Program-made: the position numbers and the translations under genes
DNA from: Pseudomonadota bacterium
Lineage (GTDB): Bacteria; Pseudomonadota; Gammaproteobacteria; Burkholderiales; Rhodocyclaceae
Assembly: GCA_018241685.1 (NCBI GenBank)
Contig: JAFEDJ010000013.1
Location: forward strand, 1 to 64,000
Length of the DNA stretch: 64,000 nucleotides
Direction of reading: 5' to 3'
Shown: positions 36,718 through 45,002 of the stretch, in pieces
How positions within the stretch are numbered: the stretch's first letter is position 1
Layout of the letters: the number at the start of each line of letters is the position of its first letter
The notes under the pieces: generated by a model
Told to the model about the DNA's origin: nothing
Seen by the model: the letters and a program-made list of their open reading frames with translations, nothing else
Database searches by the model: none

Positions 36718-36751
36718 ATCCGGCTAGCTAAGGCCGGCTCACTGCGCGGAA

Positions 36752-37663
36752 TCAGCCCCGCGCATTCACCCAGTCGATGATGCCGGCGGCGCTGCGGAAA
36801 TCATCCGACGCGCGCACCGGCACGCCACTGTCCCGCTCGCCCCACATGCGCGCCAACGCGTTGCCGGGGCCGATCTCCAGCACCACGTCCGGCTGCATCT
36901 CCAGCACCGCGCCGAGGCAGGCGTCCCAGTCCAGCGGCGTGCTGATCTGGCGCGCCAGCGCATCCATGCCGTCGGCCACCGTGCGGGCCGCCCGCCCGTC
37001 GATGGCGCTGAAGACCGGAAAGGCCAGCCGGCCGCTGCGGTACGGCGCCAGCAAGGTCGCGAAACCACTACTGGCCGCGGCGAGCAGCGGCGTGTGGGAC
37101 GGCGTGCCGACGCCGAGGCGTACCACCCGGTTCGCCCCCACCGCCTGAGCCAGTTGTTCGGCCTCGACGAGGCCAGCGGCGTGCCCGCCGAGCACGAAAT
37201 GGTCGGACCCGTTGCGGATCGCTACCATCAGGCCGCAGCGCGCCGCCAGCTCCGCCACGACGTCGGCACGCAGGCCAAGCACCGCCAGCAAACCAGCCGG
37301 GCCGTCCACGCAGGCGTCCATCAGCGCCGCCCGCTGCGCGCACAGCGCAACGCCGGCCTCCAGCGGAAAAGCGCCGGCGGCGCAGCAGGCCGCCATTTCG
37401 CCAAGGGAATAGCCTGCCACGGCCACCGGCCGCGGCAGCACGGGCTGCAACTGGCGCCACAGGTGCATCTGGTAGGCGAAAATCAGCGGCTGGGCGACCC
37501 GGTTGGCCTGCAGTTCGGCAACGGAAGGCGCCGCCGAACTCCATGTTTCCGGGATCGCCTCCGCCAGCGCCGCCCCCAGTTCAGGCGCAGCATCTTGTCG
37601 CAAGGCATCGAAATGGGTGGGCTGCTGGTTGCCCTGCCCGCTGAACAGAATCGCCAGGCGCAT
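36752..37663 (-). CDS. mdcH: Malonyl-CoA:ACP transacylase of malonate decarboxylase
   Basis: 303 residues, typical for MdcH. FabD-like fold: LAILFSGQGNQQPTHFDAL at the start, PVAVAGYSLGEMAACCAAGA with nucleophile Ser in GYSLGE, LCAQRAALMDACVDGPAG, and HTPLLAAASSGFATLL with a catalytic His; closing DVVLEIGPGNALARMWGE. MdcH primes the carrier MdcC by moving malonyl from malonyl-CoA. It is the last gene of the minus-strand malonate operon; start 37663 follows the mdcB stop by 8 bp. Confidence 0.93.
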   Translation of the reverse strand: MRLAILFSGQGNQQPTHFDALRQDAAPELGAALAEAIPETWSSAAPSVAELQANRVAQPLIFAYQMHLWRQLQPVLPRPVAVAGYSLGEMAACCAAGAFPLEAGVALCAQRAALMDACVDGPAGLLAVLGLRADVVAELAARCGLMVAIRNGSDHFVLGGHAAGLVEAEQLAQAVGANRVVRLGVGTPSHTPLLAAASSGFATLLAPYRSGRLAFPVFSAIDGRAARTVADGMDALARQISTPLDWDACLGAVLEMQPDVVLEIGPGNALARMWGERDSGVPVRASDDFRSAAGIIDWVNARG

Positions 37664-37671
37664 GGGTGGCC

Positions 37672-38550
37672 TCAGAGTGCGTCGAGGAACAGCGTAACCC
37701 CGAGCAGGTCGGCGCTGCCGCCGGGGCTCAGGTTACGCGCGACGAATTCCCGGTGGATGTGCTGCGCCCTCGCCTCCCAACCGTCCGCGGCCACGCCGCC
37801 GGCAGCGAGGAAATCCAGCGCGCGCCACTGGGCGAAGGCCAGCCCTTCGGGCCCGCCGCGCCACAGCAGATTGGTGTCTTCCAGCCGGGCGATCAGTGCG
37901 AACAGGCACTGCAGCGCGGCGCGCTGCGGATCGCCGGTCAGCCGCAGGGCGTCCCGGTAAGCCGGCAAGCCCACCTCCAGCGCAGCAGGAAATCCATCCG
38001 CCGCCTCCCGCCGGGCGCCGCCGCTACCGTAGCGCCGCGCCACCTCGGCACCGTGGCTGTGGGACGCGGGGCTGGCCGAACCGAGGATCGCAGCGCCCCA
38101 GCGCCGCGTCACCTCGACGCATACATCGGTCGCGGCAAAATCACGCCCCTCCGCATGCAGCGCGCCGGCGGCCGCACACAGCAGCCCGATGTTGAAGATC
38201 GCCCCGCGGTGCGTGTTGATGCCGCCGGTCGCCTGCAGCATCTTCGCCTCCGCCGCCACACCGAGTTGGCGCAGCGGCTCGAAGGACGGGCCGGCGGCGC
38301 CGACGCGGGCGATCTCGGGAAAATAATCGCGCAGGGACTGCAGGCTGCGCACGAAGGTACGAAAGTCCATGTCCGTGTGGCTGCCGGAATCGGCCGGGCT
38401 GACCAGGCCGGGCTTGGGCGACAGCTCCACCTCCCGGTACAGGGCGCGGATGGCCAGACTGCCGACGCGGGCCGCGAAGCCCTCCACGGAGACGGTGGGC
38501 AAAACGGCCGGGCGGAAATCCTCCCGGCGCACGGCAAGGGCGTCAGACAT
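37672..38550 (-). CDS. mdcB: Triphosphoribosyl-dephospho-CoA synthase
   Basis: 292 residues, CitG/MdcB family. Visible: LYREVELSPKPGLVSPADSG (the SPKPGLV signature near residue 45), SHTDMDFRTFVRSLQSL, THRGAIFNIGLLCAAAGAL (NTHRGAIF block), and a C-terminal LARLEDTNLLWRGGPEGL. The enzyme condenses ATP with dephospho-CoA to give the precursor of the 2-(5''-triphosphoribosyl)-dephospho-CoA prosthetic group. Its ATG overlaps the mdcG stop by 8 bp. Confidence 0.93.
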   Translation of the reverse strand: MSDALAVRREDFRPAVLPTVSVEGFAARVGSLAIRALYREVELSPKPGLVSPADSGSHTDMDFRTFVRSLQSLRDYFPEIARVGAAGPSFEPLRQLGVAAEAKMLQATGGINTHRGAIFNIGLLCAAAGALHAEGRDFAATDVCVEVTRRWGAAILGSASPASHSHGAEVARRYGSGGARREAADGFPAALEVGLPAYRDALRLTGDPQRAALQCLFALIARLEDTNLLWRGGPEGLAFAQWRALDFLAAGGVAADGWEARAQHIHREFVARNLSPGGSADLLGVTLFLDAL

Positions 38551-39211
38551 TCAGCGCATCCTCCTCGAACTGTTCCAGCACCACCGACAGCGGCAGCAGG
38601 CCGACATCGACGCAGCCCTTCACGAGCACCTTCGCGTCGGCCCTGCCCCAGGCCGCAGCCAGCTCCCGCCAGGCCACCGCGCAGCCGTCCGGGAAGCGGA
38701 TCTCCCCATCGAGCCCGCAGGGCAGCGCCGCCGCACCATCGGCGAGCAGACGCAGGCAGGCCTCAGCCTGCGCAGCGGAAGCCACATCGCAGATCAGGTC
38801 CACATCGGACTCCGGATGGCGGTAAGCCTCACCGCTCAAGGCCTCCCAGGCCAGCGAACCGTAGACGCCGACGCTCACGCCGGCCGCCGCCAGCCGCTCG
38901 GCCAACGTAGCCAACGGCGCGGCCACGTCGTCGGCCAGGCGATGCAGGCACTCGGCGATGCTCAGCGGACGGCGGACCTGCAGCAGATCCGTCCGCACCA
39001 CCAGGCAGCCGACGCGCCGGCGCCCTTCGGCGGCCGGCAGGGTCAGCCCCAGCAAGGCTTCGCTGCCGCCGGCCAGCTGGCGCGCCACCACCAGCGGGCG
39101 GGCGGCAGCGATCCACGCGGCAACCCGCGCCGACAGGGTGTCGTCGAGCGCACCGCACAGGAAGCGCACTGGCGCCCCTGCACGCACCGTGGCCAGATCG
39201 TGGCGACGCAT
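38543..39211 (-). CDS. mdcG: Phosphoribosyl-dephospho-CoA transferase (holo-ACP synthase)
   Basis: 222 residues. Start MRRHDLATVRAGAPVRFLCG; the nucleotidyltransferase motif VGVYGSLAWEALSGEAYRH followed by ESDVDLICDV (metal-binding Asp pair) identifies MdcG. It transfers the prosthetic group made by MdcB onto the conserved serine of MdcC. The frame between ~85 and 125 is a linker with no clear motif. The gap to mdcE upstream is 11 bp. Confidence 0.9.
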   Translation of the reverse strand: MRRHDLATVRAGAPVRFLCGALDDTLSARVAAWIAAARPLVVARQLAGGSEALLGLTLPAAEGRRRVGCLVVRTDLLQVRRPLSIAECLHRLADDVAAPLATLAERLAAAGVSVGVYGSLAWEALSGEAYRHPESDVDLICDVASAAQAEACLRLLADGAAALPCGLDGEIRFPDGCAVAWRELAAAWGRADAKVLVKGCVDVGLLPLSVVLEQFEEDALNV

Positions 39212-39222
39212 GGCCGCGGGCC

Positions 39223-39933
39223 TCAGGCCGACACCACGGCCGCTGCCGTGGCTGCGGCGAGATGACGCCCGCCCCGCTCCACACCACGGGCCATCCGCTC
39301 GTCGGCGGCTGGCCCGGCGGCCTGCTGGCCAGCCAGTGCCGCCTCCAGCAGCGCGGCACTGGGCACATCCCAGATCGCCTCGATGGCGCCCATGCGCAGG
39401 TAGTTCTCAGCACCGGGCGCGAAGGTCGGCGACTCGACAGCGAGTTCCTGCAGACGCTCGTGCGGAATCTTGGTCACCCGCGCCATCGCCTTCAGGTCCA
39501 TCACCCGCACCTGGGCATCGGCCAGCGCGTAGGTCTTGTCCGCCATCAGGCCGAAGGACAGGAAGCCGCCGCTGACCGCCTCGCCGGTGACCAGCGCGAG
39601 GCTCACATGCCCCTGCCGGCGGGCCAGGTCCACGCAGCGGGCCAGGTGGGCCAGGCTGCCGTTGAGGCACAGCAGCTCCTCGGCGCGGGACAGGGCCTGG
39701 CCCTTGGTGTCGACGAGGAAGACGATGGGCCGGCCGGGATGCTGATCGACCACGTCGAGCACCCGCCCGGCCAGGCCGAGGGCGATGTCGTGGCCAATGG
39801 CGGCGGCGTCGGTGGTACCGAGCACGGCCACCGTGCCGAGGGCGGTCTGCGCGCAGCCGGCAACCAGCTGGCCGTGGACGCTCACGTCGTGCCCGGCCGG
39901 GAAGAGGCCGTCGAGAATGTGCTGGAGGCTCAT
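39223..39933 (-). CDS. mdcE: Malonate decarboxylase gamma subunit
   Basis: 236 residues from ATG 39933, overlapping the mdcD stop (ATGA). Carboxyltransferase (crotonase-like) fold: GTVAVLGTTDAAAIGHDIAL, HPGRPIVFLVDTKGQALSRA, CLNGSLAHLARCVDLARR and GHVSLALVTGEAVSGGFLSF (oxyanion-type Gly-Gly). With MdcD it removes CO2 from malonyl-S-MdcC, leaving acetyl-S-MdcC. The C-terminal 50 residues are Ala-rich and variable. Confidence 0.93.
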   Translation of the reverse strand: MSLQHILDGLFPAGHDVSVHGQLVAGCAQTALGTVAVLGTTDAAAIGHDIALGLAGRVLDVVDQHPGRPIVFLVDTKGQALSRAEELLCLNGSLAHLARCVDLARRQGHVSLALVTGEAVSGGFLSFGLMADKTYALADAQVRVMDLKAMARVTKIPHERLQELAVESPTFAPGAENYLRMGAIEAIWDVPSAALLEAALAGQQAAGPAADERMARGVERGGRHLAAATAAAVVSA

Positions 39934-40844
39934 GCCGGCAATCCTTTCTTCAGGGCGACCAGGCTGTCCCGGTCCATCAGCGGAATCTGTCTGGGTTCGG
40001 CAACGCCGAGGGCCTGCCACACGTCGAGGCCGTCACGCAGACCGGCGAAACGTTGGCGGCGCTCGGTCAGGCGTGCCTGCTCGGCACGCAGCGTGCTGCT
40101 CGCCGGTACGGGTTCCTGCCAGCCGGCGAGCAGCGCGATGGCGCCGTCACGGAAGCTGGCCGCGTCGTCCTCCACCAGTTCGGCGCAGTCGCCGGTCAGG
40201 TAGCGGTGCTTGCCGCCGGTGACGCGCCACACCAGCGCGCGGTCCTTGGAGTCAAACTCCTCGACGCCGGCGACGGTCTCGATGACCTCCGGACCGGACA
40301 GGGCCAGCCGCCCCTCCTCGGACATCACGATCGCCGAGCACAGGCGCGACACGATGCCCATGCCGCCGAAGGCGCCACAGCTGCCGCCGACCAGCGCGAT
40401 CACCGGCACGCCGGCTGCCCGCGTATCGAGCACCGCCCGCATGATCTCGGAGATGGCGATCAGCCCGGCGTTGGCTTCGTGCAGGCGCACGCCGCCGGAG
40501 TCCGCCATGAAGATCACCGCCGCCGGCTTCTCCTGCACCGCGCGGCGCAGCAGGCCGACGATCTTGGCGCCGTGGATCTCGCCCACCGCGCCACCCATGA
40601 ACTGCCCTTCCTGGGCGATCACCAGCACCGGTCGGCCGCCAAGGGTCGCGGAGCCGACGATCACGCCGTCGTCGAAGGCGCCGGGGATGTCCAGCACCGC
40701 CAGGTGCGGGCTCGGCTCGGAGGCCTCCGGCGGCAGGAATTCGCGGAAGCTGCCGGCGTCCAGCACCGCCGCCACACGGGCGCGGGCGCTGGCCTCGAAG
40801 TAACTGCGGCGCAGCACCAGCTTGTTGGCCACGGGCGCGTTCAT
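39930..40844 (-). CDS. mdcD: Malonate decarboxylase beta subunit
   Basis: 304 residues. Acyl-CoA carboxylase beta-like fold: SYFEASARARVAAVLDAGSF, HLAVLDIPGAFDDGVIVGSA, VIAQEGQFMGGAVGEIHGAK, FMADSGGVRLHEANAGLIAI and GGSCGAFGGMGIVSRLCSAI (two oxyanion-forming Gly-Gly loops). Forms the decarboxylase active site with MdcE. Starts within the mdcC stop (TCA/ATG overlap at 40841-40844), showing translational coupling through the four central genes. Confidence 0.94.
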   Translation of the reverse strand: MNAPVANKLVLRRSYFEASARARVAAVLDAGSFREFLPPEASEPSPHLAVLDIPGAFDDGVIVGSATLGGRPVLVIAQEGQFMGGAVGEIHGAKIVGLLRRAVQEKPAAVIFMADSGGVRLHEANAGLIAISEIMRAVLDTRAAGVPVIALVGGSCGAFGGMGIVSRLCSAIVMSEEGRLALSGPEVIETVAGVEEFDSKDRALVWRVTGGKHRYLTGDCAELVEDDAASFRDGAIALLAGWQEPVPASSTLRAEQARLTERRQRFAGLRDGLDVWQALGVAEPRQIPLMDRDSLVALKKGLPA

Positions 40845-41155
40845 TGGACACCTCCGGTGTATTCGCCGAGGGCCTGGCCCAGGCGCAGGCTGACGACCGC
40901 CGGGGTCGCGCCCATGTCGTTGATGGCGATGCGGGTGCCGCCGGCCGCGTGGCGGGCAGCGAATTCGGCGATGACGGCCTCCCAGATGCGGCCGAAGCCG
41001 CGGGCCGAGGTCTTCACCGACACGACGCAGGTGTCAGCCTCGTCGCCCGGGCGGATCAGGATCTCCAGGTTGCCGGAGCCGACCACGCCGCACAGGGCCG
41101 CGCCGGCGGCCGGCGTGGCGGGCTGGGCGGGGAAACGGAATTCGAGTTTTTCCAT
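40841..41155 (-). CDS. mdcC: Malonate decarboxylase acyl carrier protein (delta subunit)
   Basis: 104 residues from ATG 41155, five bases after the mdcA stop. MEKLEFRFPAQPATPAAGAA, then the carrier signature CGVVGSGNLEILIRPGDEAD, in which the Ser of GSGNLE is the site for the prosthetic group, and RIAINDMGATPAVVSLRLGQ at the end. The length is just above the usual ~100. The ORF listed for this gene could be read far longer upstream in the same frame, but that part lies opposite mdcA codons in another frame and has no start. Confidence 0.93.
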   Translation of the reverse strand: MEKLEFRFPAQPATPAAGAALCGVVGSGNLEILIRPGDEADTCVVSVKTSARGFGRIWEAVIAEFAARHAAGGTRIAINDMGATPAVVSLRLGQALGEYTGGVQ

Positions 41156-41160
41156 GGCAC

Positions 41161-42816
41161 TCACCAGTTGCGGAAACGGGCCGGCGGGGCGTAGAGGCCG
41201 CCCGACCAGCGCACGAGGTCTTTGATGGAACGGGCCGCGAGCAGGTCGCGGTTGGCCCGGCGAGGGTCGATGCCCAGATCTTCGGCGCGGCGGATCACCC
41301 CGCGTTGGCGCAGCTGCTCGACCATCTGGCGGTCGCGGGCCATGCCCACCGGCGTGAAGCCGGCGACGCCGCGGATGGCCTGTTCGCGCTCTTCCGGCGT
41401 GCGGCACAGCAGCAGGTTGGCGATGCCTTCCTCGGTCACGATGTGGGTCACGTCGTCGCCGTAGATCATGATCGGCGGCAGCTCCATGCCCATGCTCTCC
41501 TGCAGCTTCCAGGCATCCAGTTCCTCGACGAAAACCGGCGCCATGTGCTCGCGGAAGGTCTCGACCATCTGCACCACCAGCTTGCGGCCGCGGATCGCGT
41601 TCGGCCCGCCCGCCTCGCGGCCGGCCTTCAGCCAGGCCGGCGAGGCGTGGCGGCGGCCGTGGGGATCGGAGCCCATGTTGGGCGCACCGCCGAAGCCGGT
41701 GATGCGCCCCAGCGTGGCGGTCGAGCTGTTGCCGGCCAGATCCATCTGCAGCGTCGAGCCGATGAACATGTCGCAGGCGTAGAGGCCGGCGGTCTGGCTG
41801 AAGGCCCGGTTGGAACGCATGCTGCCGTCGGCGCCGGTGAAGAACACGTCGGAGCGGGCCGCGATGTAGTTCTCCATGCCCACTTCGGAGCCAAAGCTGT
41901 GGATGGACTCGACGCAACCCGATTCGATCGCCGGGATCAGCGTCGGGTGCGGGTTGAGCGCCCAGTGGGTGCAGATCTTGCCCTTCAGGCCCAGCTCGGT
42001 AGCGTAGGTCGGCAGCAGCAGCTCGATGGCCGCGGTGTCGAAGCCGATGCCGTGGTTGAGGCGCTTGACGCCGTACTCGGCGTAGATGCCCTTCAGGGCC
42101 ATCATCGCCATCAGCACCTGCACGTCGGTGATCTGCGCCGGGTCGCGGGTAAACAGCGGTTCGATGTAGTTGGGCCGCGGTGCAACGACGTAGAAGTCCA
42201 CCCAGTCGGCTGGGACGTCCACTCGCGGCAGCGTATCCACCAGCTCATTCACCTGGGCGATCACGATGCCGCCCTTGAAGGCCGTCGCCTCGACGATGGC
42301 CGGCGTGTCCTCGGTATTGGGGCCGGTGTAAAGGTTGCCGGCGGCGTCCGCAGCGTGGGCGGCGATCAGGCATACGTTCGGGGTCAGGTCCACGAAGTAG
42401 CGCCCGAACAGCTCCAGGTAGGTGTGGATCGCGCCGATCTCGATCTGGCGGTCCTGCACCAGGCGAGCCAGGCGCCCGCCCTGGGGACCGGAGAAGGAGA
42501 AGTCGAGCTTGCTGGCGATGCCGCGCTCGAACAAATCCACATGGCTGGGCAGGGCCAGCACCGACTGCACCATGTGCAGGTCGTGCAGGCGTTCGGGGCT
42601 GCAGTCGGCCAGGGTTTCGGAAAGAAAGTCGGCCTGCTTCTGGTTGTTGCCTTCGAGGCAGACCCGGTCGCCCGGTTCGATCACCGCTTCAAGCAGCTCG
42701 CCGACGCGGGGCGCCTCGACGCGGCGCGCCAGCCCGAGGGCAGCGGCCCGTTCCAGGCGCTGCTGGCGGCCACGGCGACGGGTGTCCCAGGCTCCGGCAG
42801 GATGGGGAGCGTTCAT
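41161..42816 (-). CDS. mdcA: Malonate decarboxylase alpha subunit
   Basis: 551 residues, standard length. Acetyl-S-ACP:malonate ACP transferase of the CoA-transferase superfamily: VICLEGNNQKQADFLSETLA-like start (DRVCLEGNNQKQADFLSE), VLALPSHVDLFERGIASKLD, PNVCLIAAHAADAAGNLYTG, GMENYIAARSDVFFTGADGS and GRITGFGGAPNMGSDPHGRR. It swaps acetyl for malonyl on MdcC. First enzyme gene of the operon, 34 bp after the transporter gene mdcM. Confidence 0.95.
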   Translation of the reverse strand: MNAPHPAGAWDTRRRGRQQRLERAAALGLARRVEAPRVGELLEAVIEPGDRVCLEGNNQKQADFLSETLADCSPERLHDLHMVQSVLALPSHVDLFERGIASKLDFSFSGPQGGRLARLVQDRQIEIGAIHTYLELFGRYFVDLTPNVCLIAAHAADAAGNLYTGPNTEDTPAIVEATAFKGGIVIAQVNELVDTLPRVDVPADWVDFYVVAPRPNYIEPLFTRDPAQITDVQVLMAMMALKGIYAEYGVKRLNHGIGFDTAAIELLLPTYATELGLKGKICTHWALNPHPTLIPAIESGCVESIHSFGSEVGMENYIAARSDVFFTGADGSMRSNRAFSQTAGLYACDMFIGSTLQMDLAGNSSTATLGRITGFGGAPNMGSDPHGRRHASPAWLKAGREAGGPNAIRGRKLVVQMVETFREHMAPVFVEELDAWKLQESMGMELPPIMIYGDDVTHIVTEEGIANLLLCRTPEEREQAIRGVAGFTPVGMARDRQMVEQLRQRGVIRRAEDLGIDPRRANRDLLAARSIKDLVRWSGGLYAPPARFRNW

Positions 42817-42850
42817 GGAATCTCCTGTTGTGTCAGGTTGGGGAGTCGGC

Positions 42851-43612
42851 TCAGCCGACGATGGCCTTGGTGGCCAGGAACAGGACCGACGGGCCCATCA
42901 GGCAGCCCAGGCCGGTGTGGAAGGTGGCGACCAGCGCGCCGTAGGGCACCAGGCGCCGGTCGGTGGCGGCAAGGCCGGCCGACACGCCGCTGACGGTGCC
43001 GGCGAGGCCGCCGAAGACCATCGCCGAGCGCGGGTTGTCGAGACCCATAAAACGGGCGGCGACCGGCGTGAACACCATCACCATGATGGCCTTGATGAGG
43101 CCGGTCGCAATCGCCAGCGCCATCAGGTCGGAGCTGGCACCGATGGCCGCACCGGTCACCGGGCCGACGATGTAGGTCACCGCACCGGCGCCGATGGTGG
43201 TCATCGCCACCGCGTCGGTGTAGCCCATCGACCAGGCCACGGAGGCGCCGACGATGAACGGGATGATGGTGCCCAGCAGCAGGGCCATCACGCCGACCAG
43301 GCCGGCCTTCTTCGCTTCATCCACCTGCACCTCGAAGGCGGTGGCGACGATCGCGAAGTCGCGCATCATCGCGCCGCCCATCAGGCCGATGCCGGCGAAT
43401 AGCTTGAGGTCGGCGAGACCCTTGCTGCCGCCGGTCTGGATGCCGCCCCAGTAGGCCAGCGCCAGGCCGATCACGATGGCGATGGCCGAGCCATGCACGC
43501 GGCCGAAGGTGAGCTTGCGGGACAGGTGGACCGAGATCCACATGATCAGGCCGACGAAGGCAAAGGCGCCGACAAGGCTGTTTTCGCGAATGGCGTGTTC
43601 AATCATTTCCAT
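42851..43612 (-). CDS. mdcM: Malonate transporter subunit M (MadM)
   Basis: 253 residues with about eight transmembrane helices (LVGAFAFVGLIMWISVHLSR, SAIAIVIGLALAYWGGIQTG, VGVMALLLGTIIPFIVGASV, MTTIGAGAVTYIVGPVTGAA, YGALVATFHTGLGCLMGP), the pattern of MadM. With MdcL it forms the sodium-dependent malonate importer. 16 bp separate it from mdcL upstream. Confidence 0.93.
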   Translation of the reverse strand: MEMIEHAIRENSLVGAFAFVGLIMWISVHLSRKLTFGRVHGSAIAIVIGLALAYWGGIQTGGSKGLADLKLFAGIGLMGGAMMRDFAIVATAFEVQVDEAKKAGLVGVMALLLGTIIPFIVGASVAWSMGYTDAVAMTTIGAGAVTYIVGPVTGAAIGASSDLMALAIATGLIKAIMVMVFTPVAARFMGLDNPRSAMVFGGLAGTVSGVSAGLAATDRRLVPYGALVATFHTGLGCLMGPSVLFLATKAIVG

Positions 43613-43628
43613 GCTGGTCTCCTCCGGC

Positions 43629-44030
43629 TCAGGACTCTTCGGCCACGGTGCCGGTCTGCCAGGCGGTGTCCTGGCGCTTCGGTCCCGTGCGGTTGATCAG
43701 GGCAATCGTGCAGGCGCACAGCAGCACCGCACCGATGGCCGAGATCAGCGCCACCGGGCCGCCCTTCAGGGCCGCCACCACGTTCTGCTGGGCTGCCATG
43801 GCGACCACCACCGGGATGTACATGGCGGCCCAGAAACCGACGCCCGCCTCGGTGGTATCGGGCATCAGACCGCGCTTGTGCAGATAAACCCGCGCCGAGA
43901 TCAGCAGCATCATTGCGATGCCGACGCCACCGACGTTGGCCTTCACGCCGATGAAGGCGCCCAGCAGGTCGCCTATATAGACCCCAAGCAGATGGCAGGC
44001 GGCCAGGATGGCCGTTCCGTAAATGATCAT
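43629..44030 (-). CDS. mdcL: Malonate transporter subunit L (MadL)
   Basis: 133 residues, four membrane helices: MIIYGTAILAACHLLGVYIG, VGGVGIAMMLLISARVYLHK, GFWAAMYIPVVVAMAAQQNV and ALISAIGAVLLCACTIALIN, matching MadL. First gene of the operon; its ATG faces the divergent regulator over a 188-bp gap with two candidate operators. Confidence 0.93.
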   Translation of the reverse strand: MIIYGTAILAACHLLGVYIGDLLGAFIGVKANVGGVGIAMMLLISARVYLHKRGLMPDTTEAGVGFWAAMYIPVVVAMAAQQNVVAALKGGPVALISAIGAVLLCACTIALINRTGPKRQDTAWQTGTVAEES

Positions 44031-44145
44031 TTCGTTTCCTCCTAGTGTGGCCGGGCCACAGTGATGGTTTGTCCTGAGCTTCTTAATGAGCTTTCAACGC
44101 GACTCATGAATTCACTAGCGGCGCTTATGTATTCATAAGTTTTGT

Positions 44146-44157
44146 TTGTGTATACAA
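44146..44157. promoter_or_regulatory. Candidate MdcY operator 1
   Basis: TTGTGTATACAA contains the 8-base palindrome TGTATACA and resembles the ATTGTATACAAT site described for MdcY of Acinetobacter, with one extra base in the left arm. It lies in the promoter region shared by mdcL and the regulator. Confidence 0.55.
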
Positions 44158-44189
44158 GATTAATCTCCGTGGACACAAAGTCAAGGGCT

Positions 44190-44201
44190 TTGTATAGTCA
44201 A
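44190..44201. promoter_or_regulatory. Candidate MdcY operator 2
   Basis: TTGTATAGTCAA differs from TTGTATACAA by an insertion/substitution in the right arm. It sits 18 bases before the regulator start, overlapping the expected ribosome-site region, compatible with autorepression. Confidence 0.45.
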
Positions 44202-44218
44202 TCGAAAGGAGCCAAAAC

Positions 44219-44923
44219 ATGGACGCACTCAACCCCACGCCGGTCCGGCGCTCGGAGCAACTCGGCGAAGAAATCGAGGAACGCATCGTCACCGGCGTGT
44301 ACCCGCCGGGCATGCGCCTGGACGAACAGGAACTGGCCGCCGCCTTCGGCGTGTCACGCACGCCGATCCGCGAGGCGCTGATCCAACTGGCGTCGATCGG
44401 CCTGGTGGAAATCCGCCCGCGGCGCGGCGCGACCGTGCCGGAAATGAGCGCCGACCGCCTGTGCGAGATGTTCGAGGTGATGGCCGAACTGGAGTCGATG
44501 TGCGGCCGCCTGGCCGCGCGGCGCATCCTGCCGGCCGAGCTGGCCCGCCTGCGCGACGCTCACCAGGCCTGCGAGGAAGCGCGGGACGCCGGCAAGCCGG
44601 ATCTGTATTACCAGCTCAACGAGGTCTTCCACCGCCGCATCTACGAGGCCAGCCACAACGGCTTCCTCGCCGAGCAGGCCACCGCGCTGCACCGCCGCCT
44701 GCGCCCCTACCGACGCCTGCAGCTGCGGGTGCGCAACCGCATGCAGTCCTCGTTCTCGGAGCACGCCGGCATCGTCGAGGCGATCGTCGCTGGCGACGGC
44801 GAGCAGGCCGCCAGCCTGCTGCGCGCCCACGTGGTGGTCCAGGGCGAGCGCTTCACCGACCTGGTCGCCACGCTGCGCCAGATGAACGCCCCGGCAGAGC
44901 CCGAGGCGGCTACCGCCCAGTAA
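44219..44923 (+). CDS. GntR/FCD-family regulator of malonate genes, MdcY-like
   Basis: 234 residues, AAAGGAG at 44,206-44,212 upstream of the ATG. N-terminal GntR winged helix: RSEQLGEEIEERIVTGVYPP, MRLDEQELAAAFGVSRTPIR, EALIQLASIGLVEIRPRRGA; C-terminal FCD effector domain with RLCEMFEVMAELESMCGRLA, LYYQLNEVFHRRIYEASHNG and HAGIVEAIVAGDGEQAASLL, whose Asp/His residues bind metal and malonate-type ligands. Divergent from the malonate operon; in Acinetobacter the corresponding MdcY is a repressor released by malonate. Confidence 0.9.
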   Translation: MDALNPTPVRRSEQLGEEIEERIVTGVYPPGMRLDEQELAAAFGVSRTPIREALIQLASIGLVEIRPRRGATVPEMSADRLCEMFEVMAELESMCGRLAARRILPAELARLRDAHQACEEARDAGKPDLYYQLNEVFHRRIYEASHNGFLAEQATALHRRLRPYRRLQLRVRNRMQSSFSEHAGIVEAIVAGDGEQAASLLRAHVVVQGERFTDLVATLRQMNAPAEPEAATAQ

Positions 44924-44940
44924 GGACGCGTACTGCTCTC

Positions 44941-44998
44941 AAGGAAACGTCGGGCCGCCCCGGGTTTAACTGCCGCCCCCGGCAGCCCGGCCTTGGGT
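44941..44998. terminator. GC-rich inverted repeat between convergent genes
   Basis: An imperfect hairpin (CGGGCCGCCCCGGG... against CCGCCCCCGGCAGCCCG) lies between the stops of the malonate regulator and the AraC gene. No T tract; a bidirectional terminator is possible. Confidence 0.35.
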
Positions 44999-45002
44999 GC
45001 GC

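Noticed and set aside
41305..42993. 562-residue plus-strand frame over mdcA
   Set aside because: Composition (His/Gln/Val-rich) is that of an antisense frame; mdcA is conserved over its length.
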